DNA of 64,000 nucleotides. It comes from Comamonadaceae bacterium OTU4NAUVB1 (lineage in GTDB: Bacteria > Pseudomonadota > Gammaproteobacteria > Burkholderiales > Burkholderiaceae_C). Below the pieces are notes generated by a model, which was not told where the DNA came from, did no database searches, and worked only from the letters and a program-made list of their open reading frames with translations. The DNA lies in assembly GCA_024372625.1 (NCBI GenBank), contig CP099605.1, positions 2,232,001-2,296,000 of the forward strand, given 5' to 3'. Both the position numbers and the translations under genes were made by a program. Below, in pieces: positions 7,632 to 16,515 of this stretch (within the stretch, counting starts at the first letter, position 1; every line of letters begins with the position of its first letter).

Positions 7632-10127
7632 TTAATGACACGCAAGATTCTGGATCTGGGAAATGCCATTGAATTGATTTCTGCCGGAAAGGCGAGACCT
7701 AATATCTTCAATGCCGATAGTGCAGTTTTTTTCCTGCTCTCCTATCTTCCAGAATACTTTCACTTCTTTCTCAAGACGACCTACATCCTCGATGTAGATT
7801 GATCCGTCATCTTCGACGGGCGTGGCCAATCCCATGACATCCGCGTTCATCGCGACTCCCTTCAGGCCTGGGGGAGACCGGACAAATATTCGAACAGGAG
7901 TTGCAAGGTGTGTGCTGACATCGACGACATATCCCCTGTAGGGATGTACGGCACCATTCAATATGTTGTCCGGAACTTCCAATCCCATGGGCCCATTTTG
8001 GGAATCGACATGAGCCTTCAAGAATTGATAAGGTCGTGAGAAAGGAATTACTGCGTTGCCTGACCGATCCGTCATAGTGGTTGGCTTCAAATTCAATTCT
8101 TGGAAGACACCTTCGTTTGGCAGATCAGGAGCCCTCACGACCACGACCGAGTTGCCGATGCTTCGACCCGTGACCACTTCGTCGCCAGTCAGGATCACCG
8201 CCCCCCGCATCGATGCACTGCCTGACACACCGCCGCTGCCAACCCGGTAGCCACTGGCGGTCACTGAAAGCCGGTCGGACTCATATTGATAGTTGCCTTG
8301 CGCGTCGCCACCCGTGGCGAACGACGTGTTGTACGAGTCCGATTGATTCCAGCGATTTTCACGCGCTCCCGAAAGCGTTGCGACGGTGCGATCCCTTCCA
8401 GCACGACGACCATCGAGCCGACTCGACTGATGGCTCAGGGTCGCTTGCAACGAACCATCCAGAGGCAAGGACCAGTACACATTGATGCTGCGCTCTTTGC
8501 TGCCATATCCGCTTGTCCCGGTGCGTGCGAAGACACCCCACGATCCGTAACTTCCCAGGCTTCCGCTCACCTGAATGTCCACATAGTTGGAACGTCGGGG
8601 CTGGTTGACATAGTCCGTCGCAGTGAATCGAAGCGATCCCGAAATTCCAGGAATGAAAAGTGGCGTGCGGACGTACATGCGCAAGTCCCTTTGGACAAAG
8701 GAACCCAAATAGGCGGACTGCGCAACGGCGTTCGCGTTGCCTGTTTGGTCATAACCACCGGCGAAGACACCGCCATTGGCGTTTCGACTGAAATCCGCGC
8801 CAACGGAAATCCTTTGGCTGATTGTCTTGTCGTAATAGCCGCGCACCGCCCAGCCCCGGTCGGTCAGCCCGGCAACGGGGGTCTCGACCGGAATCTGCCG
8901 GCGTTGTGTGGCCCAGTTGAGTCCAGCGAGGCCGATTCCAAACGGCAGCCGGGCGTCGACGCCAAGATTGAAAGTCTGGCCCCCTCGATCCAGCAAGGTG
9001 GCCAGTTCACCCGTGACGTCATTCGTCATGCCATATCGAAGTCCGCCCGTCACCGCAGGAACGAATGAACCGCTCCTCGTACGGATGCGACCTGCATTGG
9101 CGTTCCACTCCAGCCCTCCCTCCTTGAACAGTGGCAACTGGCGAAAGGTCAGGAAAGGCAAGTCCAAGGATGTGGCCTTGCCGTCCACGCCGATGATCTC
9201 GATGGTGCCGCCAGGTGGCAGCCCGTCCAGTACCGAAGGGTCGATGGAATACGGTCCGGCAGGCAGAGGAATTTGACGCAGTACGGCGGATCCGACGCGA
9301 TAGGTCATCACGCCCGGCACGGACAGGTAGCCTGACAGACCCCGAGGTCTGCTTGCCTGGATGAAGCCCTGGTTGTCGACGTTGGCCTTGGAAATTCCCA
9401 GACCATCAAAAGTGTTCGACGCGATGAGTCCGTGCTCCGGAAGACTTGCGCGACCGACAACCAGCGAAAGACGTCGATCGAACCAGCTTCTCCGGTAAGC
9501 GGCATCGGTCAGAATGGCGGACATCTTCCCATCCTGCAGAGACAGCAAATCCGCGCCATTGGACGTCGTGTTCGATGTGAGTGTTGCACTTCGGGTGACG
9601 ACACCACCGACATCGAAGGCATTGCTACCCAGTCGCAAGCCCCCCGCCAGGCCGCCTGAGAAATTCGTGTCGCCATTTACTCGAAAACCGCCGAGGTTGT
9701 AATTCAGGAAACCGAGATTTCCCGGCCTCAGCTCCGGTACCACAGGCACGGTCGGCGTGTTTTCCAGAATGGTCGACTTGAACGATGAAGCGTCCAACTC
9801 CAGTTCGAGGGTATCGCCCACATTCCTGATCGATCGGGTGAGCAACAAGCAGAATCGACGATTGGATCGCATTACCTCGCGCTCGCATTTCAAATTGGCA
9901 TTTTCCGCCACCGCCGTCTCCAGCATCATGTATTGACTGGCAGCGCTGTACCAAGCCGGACCTTGCGAGGTGCCATTGATCAGAACATCTCTGGCGAGCA
10001 TGGGCGCGGAGAAGAACTCCGGGCTGACGAACTTTTTCGCTTCGACGCCAGAAAAGGAAATGGATGGAATCCCGAATGAAATCGCCACTGCTGCGATGGT
10101 GGATTTTTTCAGCTTGATACGACGCAC
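7632..10127 (-). CDS. Fimbrial outer-membrane usher
   Basis: 831-aa predicted outer-membrane usher that would receive chaperone-pilin complexes and extrude the fibre. A signal-peptide-like N-terminus is followed by a usher N-domain, then a long alternating beta-barrel region rich in Gly/Ser/Asn/Tyr strands, for example GGLRYGMTNDVTGELATLL, typical of ushers. A C-terminal domain carries two Cys (NCTIG and the final NLACH). It starts with GTG at 10127, with AAGG upstream. The usher comes before the chaperone, the reverse of Csu/type 1 clusters and as in Pap-type operons. It is divergent, so the chaperone-usher clade is uncertain. Confidence 0.82.
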   Translation of the reverse strand: MRRIKLKKSTIAAVAISFGIPSISFSGVEAKKFVSPEFFSAPMLARDVLINGTSQGPAWYSAASQYMMLETAVAENANLKCEREVMRSNRRFCLLLTRSIRNVGDTLELELDASSFKSTILENTPTVPVVPELRPGNLGFLNYNLGGFRVNGDTNFSGGLAGGLRLGSNAFDVGGVVTRSATLTSNTTSNGADLLSLQDGKMSAILTDAAYRRSWFDRRLSLVVGRASLPEHGLIASNTFDGLGISKANVDNQGFIQASRPRGLSGYLSVPGVMTYRVGSAVLRQIPLPAGPYSIDPSVLDGLPPGGTIEIIGVDGKATSLDLPFLTFRQLPLFKEGGLEWNANAGRIRTRSGSFVPAVTGGLRYGMTNDVTGELATLLDRGGQTFNLGVDARLPFGIGLAGLNWATQRRQIPVETPVAGLTDRGWAVRGYYDKTISQRISVGADFSRNANGGVFAGGYDQTGNANAVAQSAYLGSFVQRDLRMYVRTPLFIPGISGSLRFTATDYVNQPRRSNYVDIQVSGSLGSYGSWGVFARTGTSGYGSKERSINVYWSLPLDGSLQATLSHQSSRLDGRRAGRDRTVATLSGARENRWNQSDSYNTSFATGGDAQGNYQYESDRLSVTASGYRVGSGGVSGSASMRGAVILTGDEVVTGRSIGNSVVVVRAPDLPNEGVFQELNLKPTTMTDRSGNAVIPFSRPYQFLKAHVDSQNGPMGLEVPDNILNGAVHPYRGYVVDVSTHLATPVRIFVRSPPGLKGVAMNADVMGLATPVEDDGSIYIEDVGRLEKEVKVFWKIGEQEKNCTIGIEDIRSRLSGRNQFNGISQIQNLACH

Positions 10128-10237
10128 TGGAAACCTTGATTTCGGGAATTATCTAATCCGCCTTGCGTAGGCGAATGACAAGGACGCCTCCACCTTCGAT
10201 CCGAAAGGCAGGAGACGTCCATTCACTGAAATTTGGT

Positions 10238-10834
10238 TTAGAACGTCAGAATGACGGTCGATGCCAATGTGTAGGTGCCGGCAACAAAGGGCGTGGCCAA
10301 GAATGCGGCTTCATTGGTAGCAAAGAAAGTTCCCAGTCGGTAGGTCCCCACCAAGTCTTGTGCGGCACCAGTGCCGGTGCCCGTGACTCCCGGATCGGTT
10401 GCACGCGCATACTGGTTCGCCACCGTTCCGGCGGCGTTGTCAGAATAGATCACGAAAGGGACCACCGTGAAAGCGGTGTTGTTGCTGGGGTCCTTGACCG
10501 GAAGGTAGTGCGACTGCTCTGAGGTGTCTGCCCAATTGACAGTCCATGCCGTGCCTACCGGGCAGTTGACCGTCGCCATCGTGATGAAATTGCTACCTTG
10601 CTGTCCGCCATTGGATCTTTGGAAACCTTGGTTCACACCGTAGTCGTTATAGGTCTGCCCGGTGGTGAACGCTCCGATATTTGGAGAATGTCCAGTGATC
10701 GAGCAACCTCCGGTGACCGTGAATGTCATGCCTGCGGGAGAGGTTACAGTCGCGGCCTGAGCCAGACCAGCCGACAGAAGGAGTGCACCGAGCATTGCGC
10801 TGGCAAGTTGTTGCTTCGGGAAAAAGAGTTTCAT
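10238..10834 (-). CDS. Major pilin, SCPU/Csu-like
   Basis: 198-aa secreted pilin, first and probably most expressed gene of the fimbrial operon. The signal peptide ends at GLAQA. The mature protein has two cysteines (GGCSITG and VNCPVGTAW) and the closing strand AGTYTLASTVILTF. Together with the GTAWTVNW segment these resemble spore-coat-U-type pilins of archaic chaperone-usher systems. It starts at the ATG at 10834 with AGGTGA upstream. A 110-base gap to the usher would allow partial termination or processing and so excess pilin. Its GC is closer to the genome average than the rest of the operon. Pilin call good, SCPU call moderate. Confidence 0.75.
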   Translation of the reverse strand: MKLFFPKQQLASAMLGALLLSAGLAQAATVTSPAGMTFTVTGGCSITGHSPNIGAFTTGQTYNDYGVNQGFQRSNGGQQGSNFITMATVNCPVGTAWTVNWADTSEQSHYLPVKDPSNNTAFTVVPFVIYSDNAAGTVANQYARATDPGVTGTGTGAAQDLVGTYRLGTFFATNEAAFLATPFVAGTYTLASTVILTF

Positions 10835-11519
10835 GGTTCACCTGTTGAATTGATGGTCAGCGGCTCAATTGCCGCCGCTGCATTATCCTCAGGCCCAATA
10901 GCAACCCTGCTAGACATTAAGAATAGTTCATTATTACTTATGTTGCTTGATCGTTGGAAATTGATTATAAAATAATCATTTAGTTTTATATCCAGTTTCT
11001 TTGTCTTAATTATTTATACATACTGTCTAATCTTTAAAATCTTTGGCCATCGCCGTTACGACCTCATTTTAAAAACGTACCATCTGATTTTTCAAATGCA
11101 TTCTCATTCTCTAAGAAATTGAATTTTTGACTGTTTCGGGGCTAAAAATTTCAATGATGATATTATGTTTTCTGAAACGCGAATTCTTGAATTTACAAGT
11201 CATTGTCTGGATTGAGGTTCAGATTTTCAACGTCGAGCTAGGCTGTATCTGAAATCTCAAATTAGCGATCATCGTCTCAGTGACTACTTCTTACGCAGTC
11301 GTCACTGAATCGACTTCATTTCAGGCATCCGTATTTATCTTGTCACGAACAGGCGGGACACTGTGGTCGAAGAATTCTTTATTCAGGTCCGTACGTACTC
11401 CACGAATCGCTAGAGCGACCATTTAAACGGTGCAATGACATGCAGCCGATACGGCATCGGTCACGTCCCGGGTTTCGGCACCCGTGCACGGGCAGGCCGA
11501 ACGTGTGACTTGGAAGAAC
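10835..11519. other. AT-rich intergenic region upstream of fimbrial operon
   Basis: No credible gene. This is the most AT-rich stretch of the window and should hold the minus-strand promoter of the fimbrial operon. It contains two inverted repeats: TGATTAT/ATAATCA at 10962..10978 and TCAGTGAC/GTCACTGA at 11277..11308. AT-rich leader DNA of this kind is a common target of H-NS/MvaT-type silencers; that is inference. The right end merges into the truncated peptidase at about 11520. Confidence 0.6.
10962..10978. repeat. Inverted repeat, possible operator of fimbrial promoter
   Basis: TGATTAT and ATAATCA arms separated by AAA, 128 bases upstream of the pilin ATG in otherwise AT-rich DNA. It could be a regulator site or just low-complexity sequence. 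Confidence 0.3.
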
Positions 11520-11899
11520 AGCGCTTTTCCGCCATCGTGGCGGGCAGCGGCATCGCCAACTGGGTGAGCTACGCAGGGCAGAACGGCATCAACGAATGGC
11601 TGCGGCCCTACTTCGGCACCACGGTGTACGAGGACGCGGCGCCCTACCGCGCCGCGTCGCCCATCGAGGCCATGCGCCGCGCGAAGTCGCCCACGCTGCT
11701 GTACGTGGGCGAGCGCGACATCGAGACGCCGGTCGCCCAGTCGCTGGAGTACTGGCGCGCATTGCGCGCGCTGGGTGTCGCCAGCACGCTGATGGTGTAC
11801 GCGGGTGAAGGGCATGCCATCCAGTCGCCGCAGAACGTCGCCGACCTGAACCGCCGCATCGTCGGCTGGTTCGACAGATACCTGCCGGGCCCGCCATGA
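11520..11899 (+). pseudogene. S9 (prolyl oligopeptidase-type) peptidase, 3' remnant
   Basis: About 125 codons matching the C-terminus of acyl-peptidase/prolyl oligopeptidase family serine hydrolases. It has the segment RFSAIVAGSGIANW, the catalytic Asp context LYVGERD and the catalytic His context YAGEGHAIQ. The catalytic Ser and propeller domain are absent. Upstream the frame runs into unrelated AT-rich island DNA, so the gene was cut there and its 5' part lost. The frame is open back to an ATG at 11435, but those residues do not look like peptidase. Its stop overlaps the next gene's ATG (ATGA), so the two were once translationally coupled or have been juxtaposed. Confidence 0.75.
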
Positions 11900-12803
11900 C
11901 CCCCACCGCGCGCGCGCTCCCGATGGCGTGCATCCTGGCGGCGGCCTGCTGCGCGAGCGGCAGCGTTGGGGCGGCACCGGCCTGCTCGTTCGAGGAGCCG
12001 GAGACGACGGTGTGACCGCCTCGTCGACGGACGAGCGCTTCGTGCGCGCCACGTCCGCGACCTACCACTGCACGGGCCTCACGCCGGACGTCTATTGCTA
12101 CTTCTGCGCCGGCCCGCAGGGCGGGGGCGCCGCTTCCGATCTTGCGGGCACCGACGGCGCTCCGGCGGCACGCCCGCTCAACCTGTTCGGCCAGCCGCTG
12201 TCCGCCGGCGATCTGCTGCGGGCCTTCCGCGCCGATGGCCCGACCCGCGAGGAAACCGTGCCGTTGTTCCGTCTGGGCATCCGTCCGGCGCCCGGTGCGG
12301 CAGCGGGCGTGGAGCGGTCGCGTGGCATGCAGACGGTGGATGTGGTGCAAGGCGGTGCGGTGTTCTCGTCGCGCGAGGGGTGTCCGGCCAGCCGGCCCGT
12401 GGCCCAGGCGCGGGTGGACGTGGCATTGACGATGGTGCGCACGGCATCCTGCGACGTGACCCTGTCACCGACGCTGGCCTTCGGCCGCGCGCCGCCGAGC
12501 TGGGACGCCCTGCCCGACCCGGCCAGCCGGCTTCGCCTGCGCTGCGTCGCGAGCGTGTCCTGGCGGGCTTCGCTGGACGCCGGCGCGAACGCGTCGGGCG
12601 ACGGTGCCTTGCGTCGGCACCTGGCACCGCAGCGACGGGCCTATGGCGTGCACGTCGGTGCCGCAGGCACGGTGGACTTCACCGGCGCCACGGGCCACGC
12701 CGGCGCCGCGTCGTTGCTGATGCGCGGCCATCTGCCCGACGATCATCGTGCCGAGGGCATGGGCGGCCAGACCGACACCCTGGTCGTCACGCTGGATTTC
12801 TGA
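11896..12803 (+). pseudogene. SCPU-domain fimbrial protein, frameshifted
   Basis: The ATG at 11896 opens a signal peptide with a Cys-containing start of a pilin domain (PACSFEEPETTV), then meets TGA at 12013. The same domain continues in another frame, from about 12014 (TASSTDERFVRATSATYHC), to 12803. After correction it would be about 300 aa with two pilin-like domains. The second begins ASCDVTLSPTLAFG and ends with the strand TDTLVVTLDF, the layout of tip subunits in archaic (Csu-type) pili. One single-base indel near 12010 explains the break; a sequencing error cannot be excluded. GC here is already genome-like, unlike the fimbrial operon to the left. Confidence 0.65.
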
Positions 12804-12866
12804 GATCGAGCGTCCGGAGGTTCATGCGCGCAGCGCGATGCTCCTGGAACGCGGCCATGTCATGGC

Positions 12867-13004
12867 TCATGTCTGGGAGCCGGCGCCACCCACCAGCGCG
12901 GCGACGCACACCACCAGCACGCTGATCGCGAGATCGAGCAGCGATTGCCCGAGGGAATTGCCGGGCGGATCGACCTCGAAGTCTTCGGTGGGTACGGGCA
13001 CCAT
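12867..13004 (-). CDS. Small predicted membrane protein (45 aa)
   Basis: Open frame of 45 codons with an acidic N-terminus (VPVPTEDFEVDPPGNS) and one hydrophobic segment (LLDLAISVLVVCVAALVGGA), so a single-pass peptide is possible. The ATG at 13004 has AGGA about 8 bases upstream. No homology recognised. Being in a decayed zone it may be a relic. Confidence 0.35.
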   Translation of the reverse strand: MVPVPTEDFEVDPPGNSLGQSLLDLAISVLVVCVAALVGGAGSQT

Positions 13005-13109
13005 GGGAAGTCCTGGAATGGCAAGAAGGAACGAGAGACGTTGGGCAGGTGATTGTCTTGGCGAAACCGCGCGCGACGAACGACCGTTAATTCACTTGCA
13101 TATGGCCGA

Positions 13110-13127
13110 ATGCATCGATCGATGCAT
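13110..13127. repeat. Perfect 18-bp palindrome
   Basis: ATGCATCGATCGATGCAT reads identically on both strands. It lies in a 288-base stretch (13005..13292) with no gene, about 170 bases left of the att-like tRNA fragment. It may be a protein-binding site; nothing else supports a function. Confidence 0.4.
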
Positions 13128-13292
13128 CGCCCGTGTTGGCATGAGGAAACGTCGCCGATCGCATCCGGGAGGGAACGGGGTCGATCCCGGAAATCCGGTC
13201 TCCGCTGGACGGACGGCGCCGTGCTGCAGGGCTCGGGCATGGTGTTTTGGACACTCCAAACGACGAATGGGTCGCATCGTTGCGGATGCGAG

Positions 13293-13350
13293 CCATTGAT
13301 CTATATGGCGGAGTGGACGGGACTCGAACCCGCGACTTCCAGCGTGACAG
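13293..13350. repeat. att-like direct repeat, left copy (truncated tRNA-Asp 3' end)
   Basis: Bases 13293..13336 are identical over 44 bp to 17905..17948, and the next 14 bases match with 3 differences. The copy contains the CCA end, acceptor strand and T arm of tRNA-Asp but lacks the anticodon and 5' half. This is the footprint left at the distal end of an element that integrated into the 3' end of a tRNA gene. Confidence 0.85.
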
Positions 13351-14060
13351 ACTTCGACTGCAATCTTTCACGGACCCTCACAAAAGCAGACTACCTTTGG
13401 TGGTCGTTCATCTTCTATGACGGGTTATGTCCGCAAATTGAAATCCAGCGATTCTGGGAAGCCATCCAGCACACGTTTTCCGCAGGATTCGCGGCGCATC
13501 GATGCGCCACCACATTCGACGGCGCTGCACAGCGTCGTTTCGTCTTCATCTCAGGACGCACTTCCTTCTCATCCTGAATGAGCCTGCAGGCGGCCTTGAG
13601 CGTGATTTCGGCATCAGGCGACAACCTGGCTGGGAATGCGGATGTCATCGATCGCCGTAATCTGGCAGTTGGGGCGCTGCTCGCGATCCTGACGAGACAG
13701 CACCTGCGGTTTGAAGTGCGCGCTGGACGTGCTGCGACTGGGGCGCAACACATTGACGCCGTGCAGGCGGGCATGGCTCATCCACGCGCAAATCTTGTCT
13801 TCGGGCACTGACAAGCGCCGAGTCAGCCACTTGGCGCCACCAGCGTCAACAGCCAATCGTGTTTTGCACGACAGTCGAGCCAGCTCTCGGGATTGCTCTC
13901 CTGGAACACCATCCTGCGGATCGCGGCGGCCTGCATGCACGATCTCGTCCATCGCCACTTCGCTCTGATCCATCAGCGCGTTCTCGCCTCGTTTGCGCCT
14001 GGCGCTGCGCCCGTCGATCCAAGGGGCCGAGTGCCCTCTTCAAGCGCCAAACAGGCATGG
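13351..14060. other. Degenerate DNA at left end of tRNA-Asp element
   Basis: No intact gene recognised. Minus-strand frames at 13614..13973 and 13415..13774 are open for 119 codons each. The peptides (for example SSAHFKPQVLSRQDREQ) are not convincingly any transposase or phage protein, and the frames overlap. Base composition and the lack of ribosome sites suggest a decayed mobile-element gene read across frameshifts. Confidence 0.4.
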
Positions 14061-15080
14061 TCAGGCACCATCTCTTGAGCGGCGTAGTCCGGGCTGCTCG
14101 GAAACGAGGTTGGATTGACCAACGGGCGCTCCTTGAACTGCGGCTGCCTGTATGGGTAGCGCAGACGGCCAGCCGCCGCGCGACAGCGCCACGGCCGCCC
14201 GCAGCGCGGAGATCAGCGCTGCGACGTTGGGACGATTCGAGCTGCCCCTGGCGACCGCTGCCGATACGCCCCGCGAAAGCGCCGGGCGCAACGGGACGAT
14301 GGCCAGATCGGAATCCCGGCGCATGGCCTGGGCGCCGAACAGCGGAAGCACCGCCACCAGGCCGGCGGTCCGCACGAAGCTCAGGGTCGCCATCATGTTC
14401 CGGCAGCTCGCTCTAACTTGCGGCGTGAATCCCTGCTTTTGGCAGGCCTGCATCACCATGGAATGGAAAGAGGCTGACGCCTGATTCAACGCCCAGCCAT
14501 CCGACGCCAGTTCGACAAGACGAATCGATTTTTTCCCGGCGCAAGGGTGAGCCTTGGGCAGCACGGCAACGAACGGGTCATGGCACAGGGCACGAAGCTC
14601 GATCATCGAGGCAAGCGCATCGAGGTTCACACGGTCATCGACGATGGCGACGTGCACCTGCTTTGCAGCCGCGGCACGCAGTCCGTCGAGGGACTCGAGC
14701 TCGCTGACGTGCACCTCCAGCAACGGGTATTGGCGCCTCAGCGTGGCGACGGCGGGCGGAACGAGTGCAGCCAGGGACGAGCCAAAGCCGCAAACCTTCA
14801 GTTCGCCGGAAACACTGGCGCTGGCAGAGGCCGTCTGCGCTTCGATGTCTTCGAGCAGGCCAAATAGTTCTGGAAGCCTTGCCGCGAGCTGCTTGCCCGC
14901 TGACGTGAGGACGATGCCGCGCCCACTGCGCTCGAACAGATTGCAGCCGACCTCTTTCTCCAGCAGAGAGAGCTGTTGCGACACCGCCGGCCGCGTGAGG
15001 CCGACCACATCGGCGACCTTGGTGATCGAGCCCAGCGCGCACAACTCCTGCAGCAAATGCAGGCGTTTCAGGTCGTACAT
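14061..15080 (-). CDS. LysR-family transcriptional regulator
   Basis: 339-aa LTTR. The winged HTH is at residues 1-60 (LHLLQELCALGSITKVADVV, then TRPAVSQQLSLLEKEVG), followed by a periplasmic-binding-like effector domain. I chose the ATG at 15080 (MYDLKRL), where the family's N-terminus begins, rather than an upstream in-frame start. It is divergent from the PLP enzyme at 15186 with a 105-base shared control region, the classic LTTR arrangement. It therefore probably activates the PLP enzyme and TctC genes in response to their substrate. Ligand unknown. Confidence 0.88.
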   Translation of the reverse strand: MYDLKRLHLLQELCALGSITKVADVVGLTRPAVSQQLSLLEKEVGCNLFERSGRGIVLTSAGKQLAARLPELFGLLEDIEAQTASASASVSGELKVCGFGSSLAALVPPAVATLRRQYPLLEVHVSELESLDGLRAAAAKQVHVAIVDDRVNLDALASMIELRALCHDPFVAVLPKAHPCAGKKSIRLVELASDGWALNQASASFHSMVMQACQKQGFTPQVRASCRNMMATLSFVRTAGLVAVLPLFGAQAMRRDSDLAIVPLRPALSRGVSAAVARGSSNRPNVAALISALRAAVALSRGGWPSALPIQAAAVQGAPVGQSNLVSEQPGLRRSRDGA

Positions 15081-15185
15081 GACATCTCCATCCGTCAGCA
15101 ATTCTTACGCTGGATGTTAGTCGGACGGGCCTTTTCTTTCGCCTTCGATGTTCCTAAAGTGCATGAAACGCCTGACATTCAAACG

Positions 15186-16484
15186 ATGCGCACATCTCCT
15201 ACTCCTCCCACCAGCGACGCCTTCGGCAACCTCATCGACCCCTCGGTGGGGTACGCACGAGGCCAGATCCTGCGGTCGGCATCCGATGAACTGACGCGGC
15301 TACAGCATTGCAAAAGGATCGCGACGGAACGCCTGCTGGCGCGAGGAAGCGGGTCGATCGGAACATTCACCGGCAACCGCCGCGACTTTCCGATCCGCGC
15401 TGGCGATGCGTCCACGCTGTGCGAGGAATGGATGGGCGCCGGCTTGATCGAAAGCGAACTGCGCGCCGCCGTGCTCGAGCACATGGGCGGCGGCCCTCAT
15501 GACGGCGTCGCGGTTCTCAACCGCACGACCGCGGCACTCATCGCGGCGATTGCATTGCTCGCGAACGGCCGACCCGTTCTCGCCATCGCCGCTGCAGGAG
15601 GGAACGCGCATGCAGCAGCAGGCCGCGGATGCGCGCTTGCCAGAGTGCCGTTGATCAACATGGACATGAACGGACCATGGCGCGAGCGACTGGAGGTCGA
15701 CCGTCCCGCACTCGTCATCGTGACCACGGTCACCAGCAAGCTCGAAGTCATGCGCGACGCCGAGATTCGCGCCGTGACGACCAGCGCACGGGCTGCGGGC
15801 GCCATCGCCCTGCTCGACGATGCCTACGGCGCACGGTTGCGGCCCGTGCTGCACGCAGGCAGCCTCAGCCTGCAGCTGGATGCACCACTCGCGGTGACCA
15901 ACTGCGACAAGGCGGGCCTGTCGGGCCCTCGTTGCGGCATTCTCGCGGGCCGGTCCGATCTGGTGAACGCAGTGCTGACCCAGGCGTCGGAATGGGGAAT
16001 GGAAGCGCGGGCACCTGTGCTTGCCGGCGCACTTCGCGCACTGCAGAACTACACATCGTTAGACCTCCTTCGAGAGTCGGCAGAGGGCCTGGCGCTCTGC
16101 AGCGCCGTGGCGGCGCTGTTCGATGCGGGCAGCGTGATTCACACCGATCTCGGCCCCCTCGTCCCGGAGGAAGTCGTTTTGCGCGAGGTGCTCCGACGCG
16201 CGGGCATGGACGCCAGGCAGGCGCCGATCGCGCCTTGTGAAGCCACGGCAGCGGTGGCGGTCGTGATGCTGCGGGATCACGGAATCCTGACGACGAATAC
16301 CCATGGACAGCCCGGCGCCAACGTCGCGTTGAGACTCAAACCAACGCGGGACGCGCTCGCCATCGCGGGTGGCGTGGAGGGCGTGGTGGCCGCCTTGTCG
16401 CACGCCATGGACGAGATATCCAGCGCACTCCCCTCGCCCCCGAAGATTTCTGCGCTTCTGGGCATTGACATCCCCGACCTTTGA
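15186..16484 (+). CDS. SelA-like PLP-dependent enzyme
   Basis: 432-aa protein resembling the SelA / D-glucosaminate-6-phosphate ammonia-lyase-like branch of fold-type I PLP enzymes. The likely Schiff-base lysine is K242 in NCDKAGLSGPRCGILAGR, matching the SelA-like pattern of K followed by GP-x-G-G/C. The N-terminal part (RATERLLARGSGSIGTF-like region) and an A-rich cofactor domain precede it. A true selenocysteine synthase role is unlikely because no selB or tRNA-Sec is nearby. A catabolic lyase or aldolase role alongside a solute receptor fits better. The start is the ATG at 15186; the frame is open further upstream, so the N-terminus is not certain. Likely controlled by the divergent LysR. 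Confidence 0.65.
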   Translation: MRTSPTPPTSDAFGNLIDPSVGYARGQILRSASDELTRLQHCKRIATERLLARGSGSIGTFTGNRRDFPIRAGDASTLCEEWMGAGLIESELRAAVLEHMGGGPHDGVAVLNRTTAALIAAIALLANGRPVLAIAAAGGNAHAAAGRGCALARVPLINMDMNGPWRERLEVDRPALVIVTTVTSKLEVMRDAEIRAVTTSARAAGAIALLDDAYGARLRPVLHAGSLSLQLDAPLAVTNCDKAGLSGPRCGILAGRSDLVNAVLTQASEWGMEARAPVLAGALRALQNYTSLDLLRESAEGLALCSAVAALFDAGSVIHTDLGPLVPEEVVLREVLRRAGMDARQAPIAPCEATAAVAVVMLRDHGILTTNTHGQPGANVALRLKPTRDALAIAGGVEGVVAALSHAMDEISSALPSPPKISALLGIDIPDL

Positions 16485-16515
16485 ATTCTTCCATCCGCTT
16501 CTTCAAGGAATCCAC

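Noticed and set aside
13293..13350. A second functional tRNA-Asp gene
   Set aside because: Lacks the 5' half and the anticodon; it is only the repeat left by integration.
15186..16484. True selenocysteine synthase SelA
   Set aside because: No selB, selD or tRNA-Sec in the window, regulator and TctC context point to catabolism; only the fold resembles SelA.
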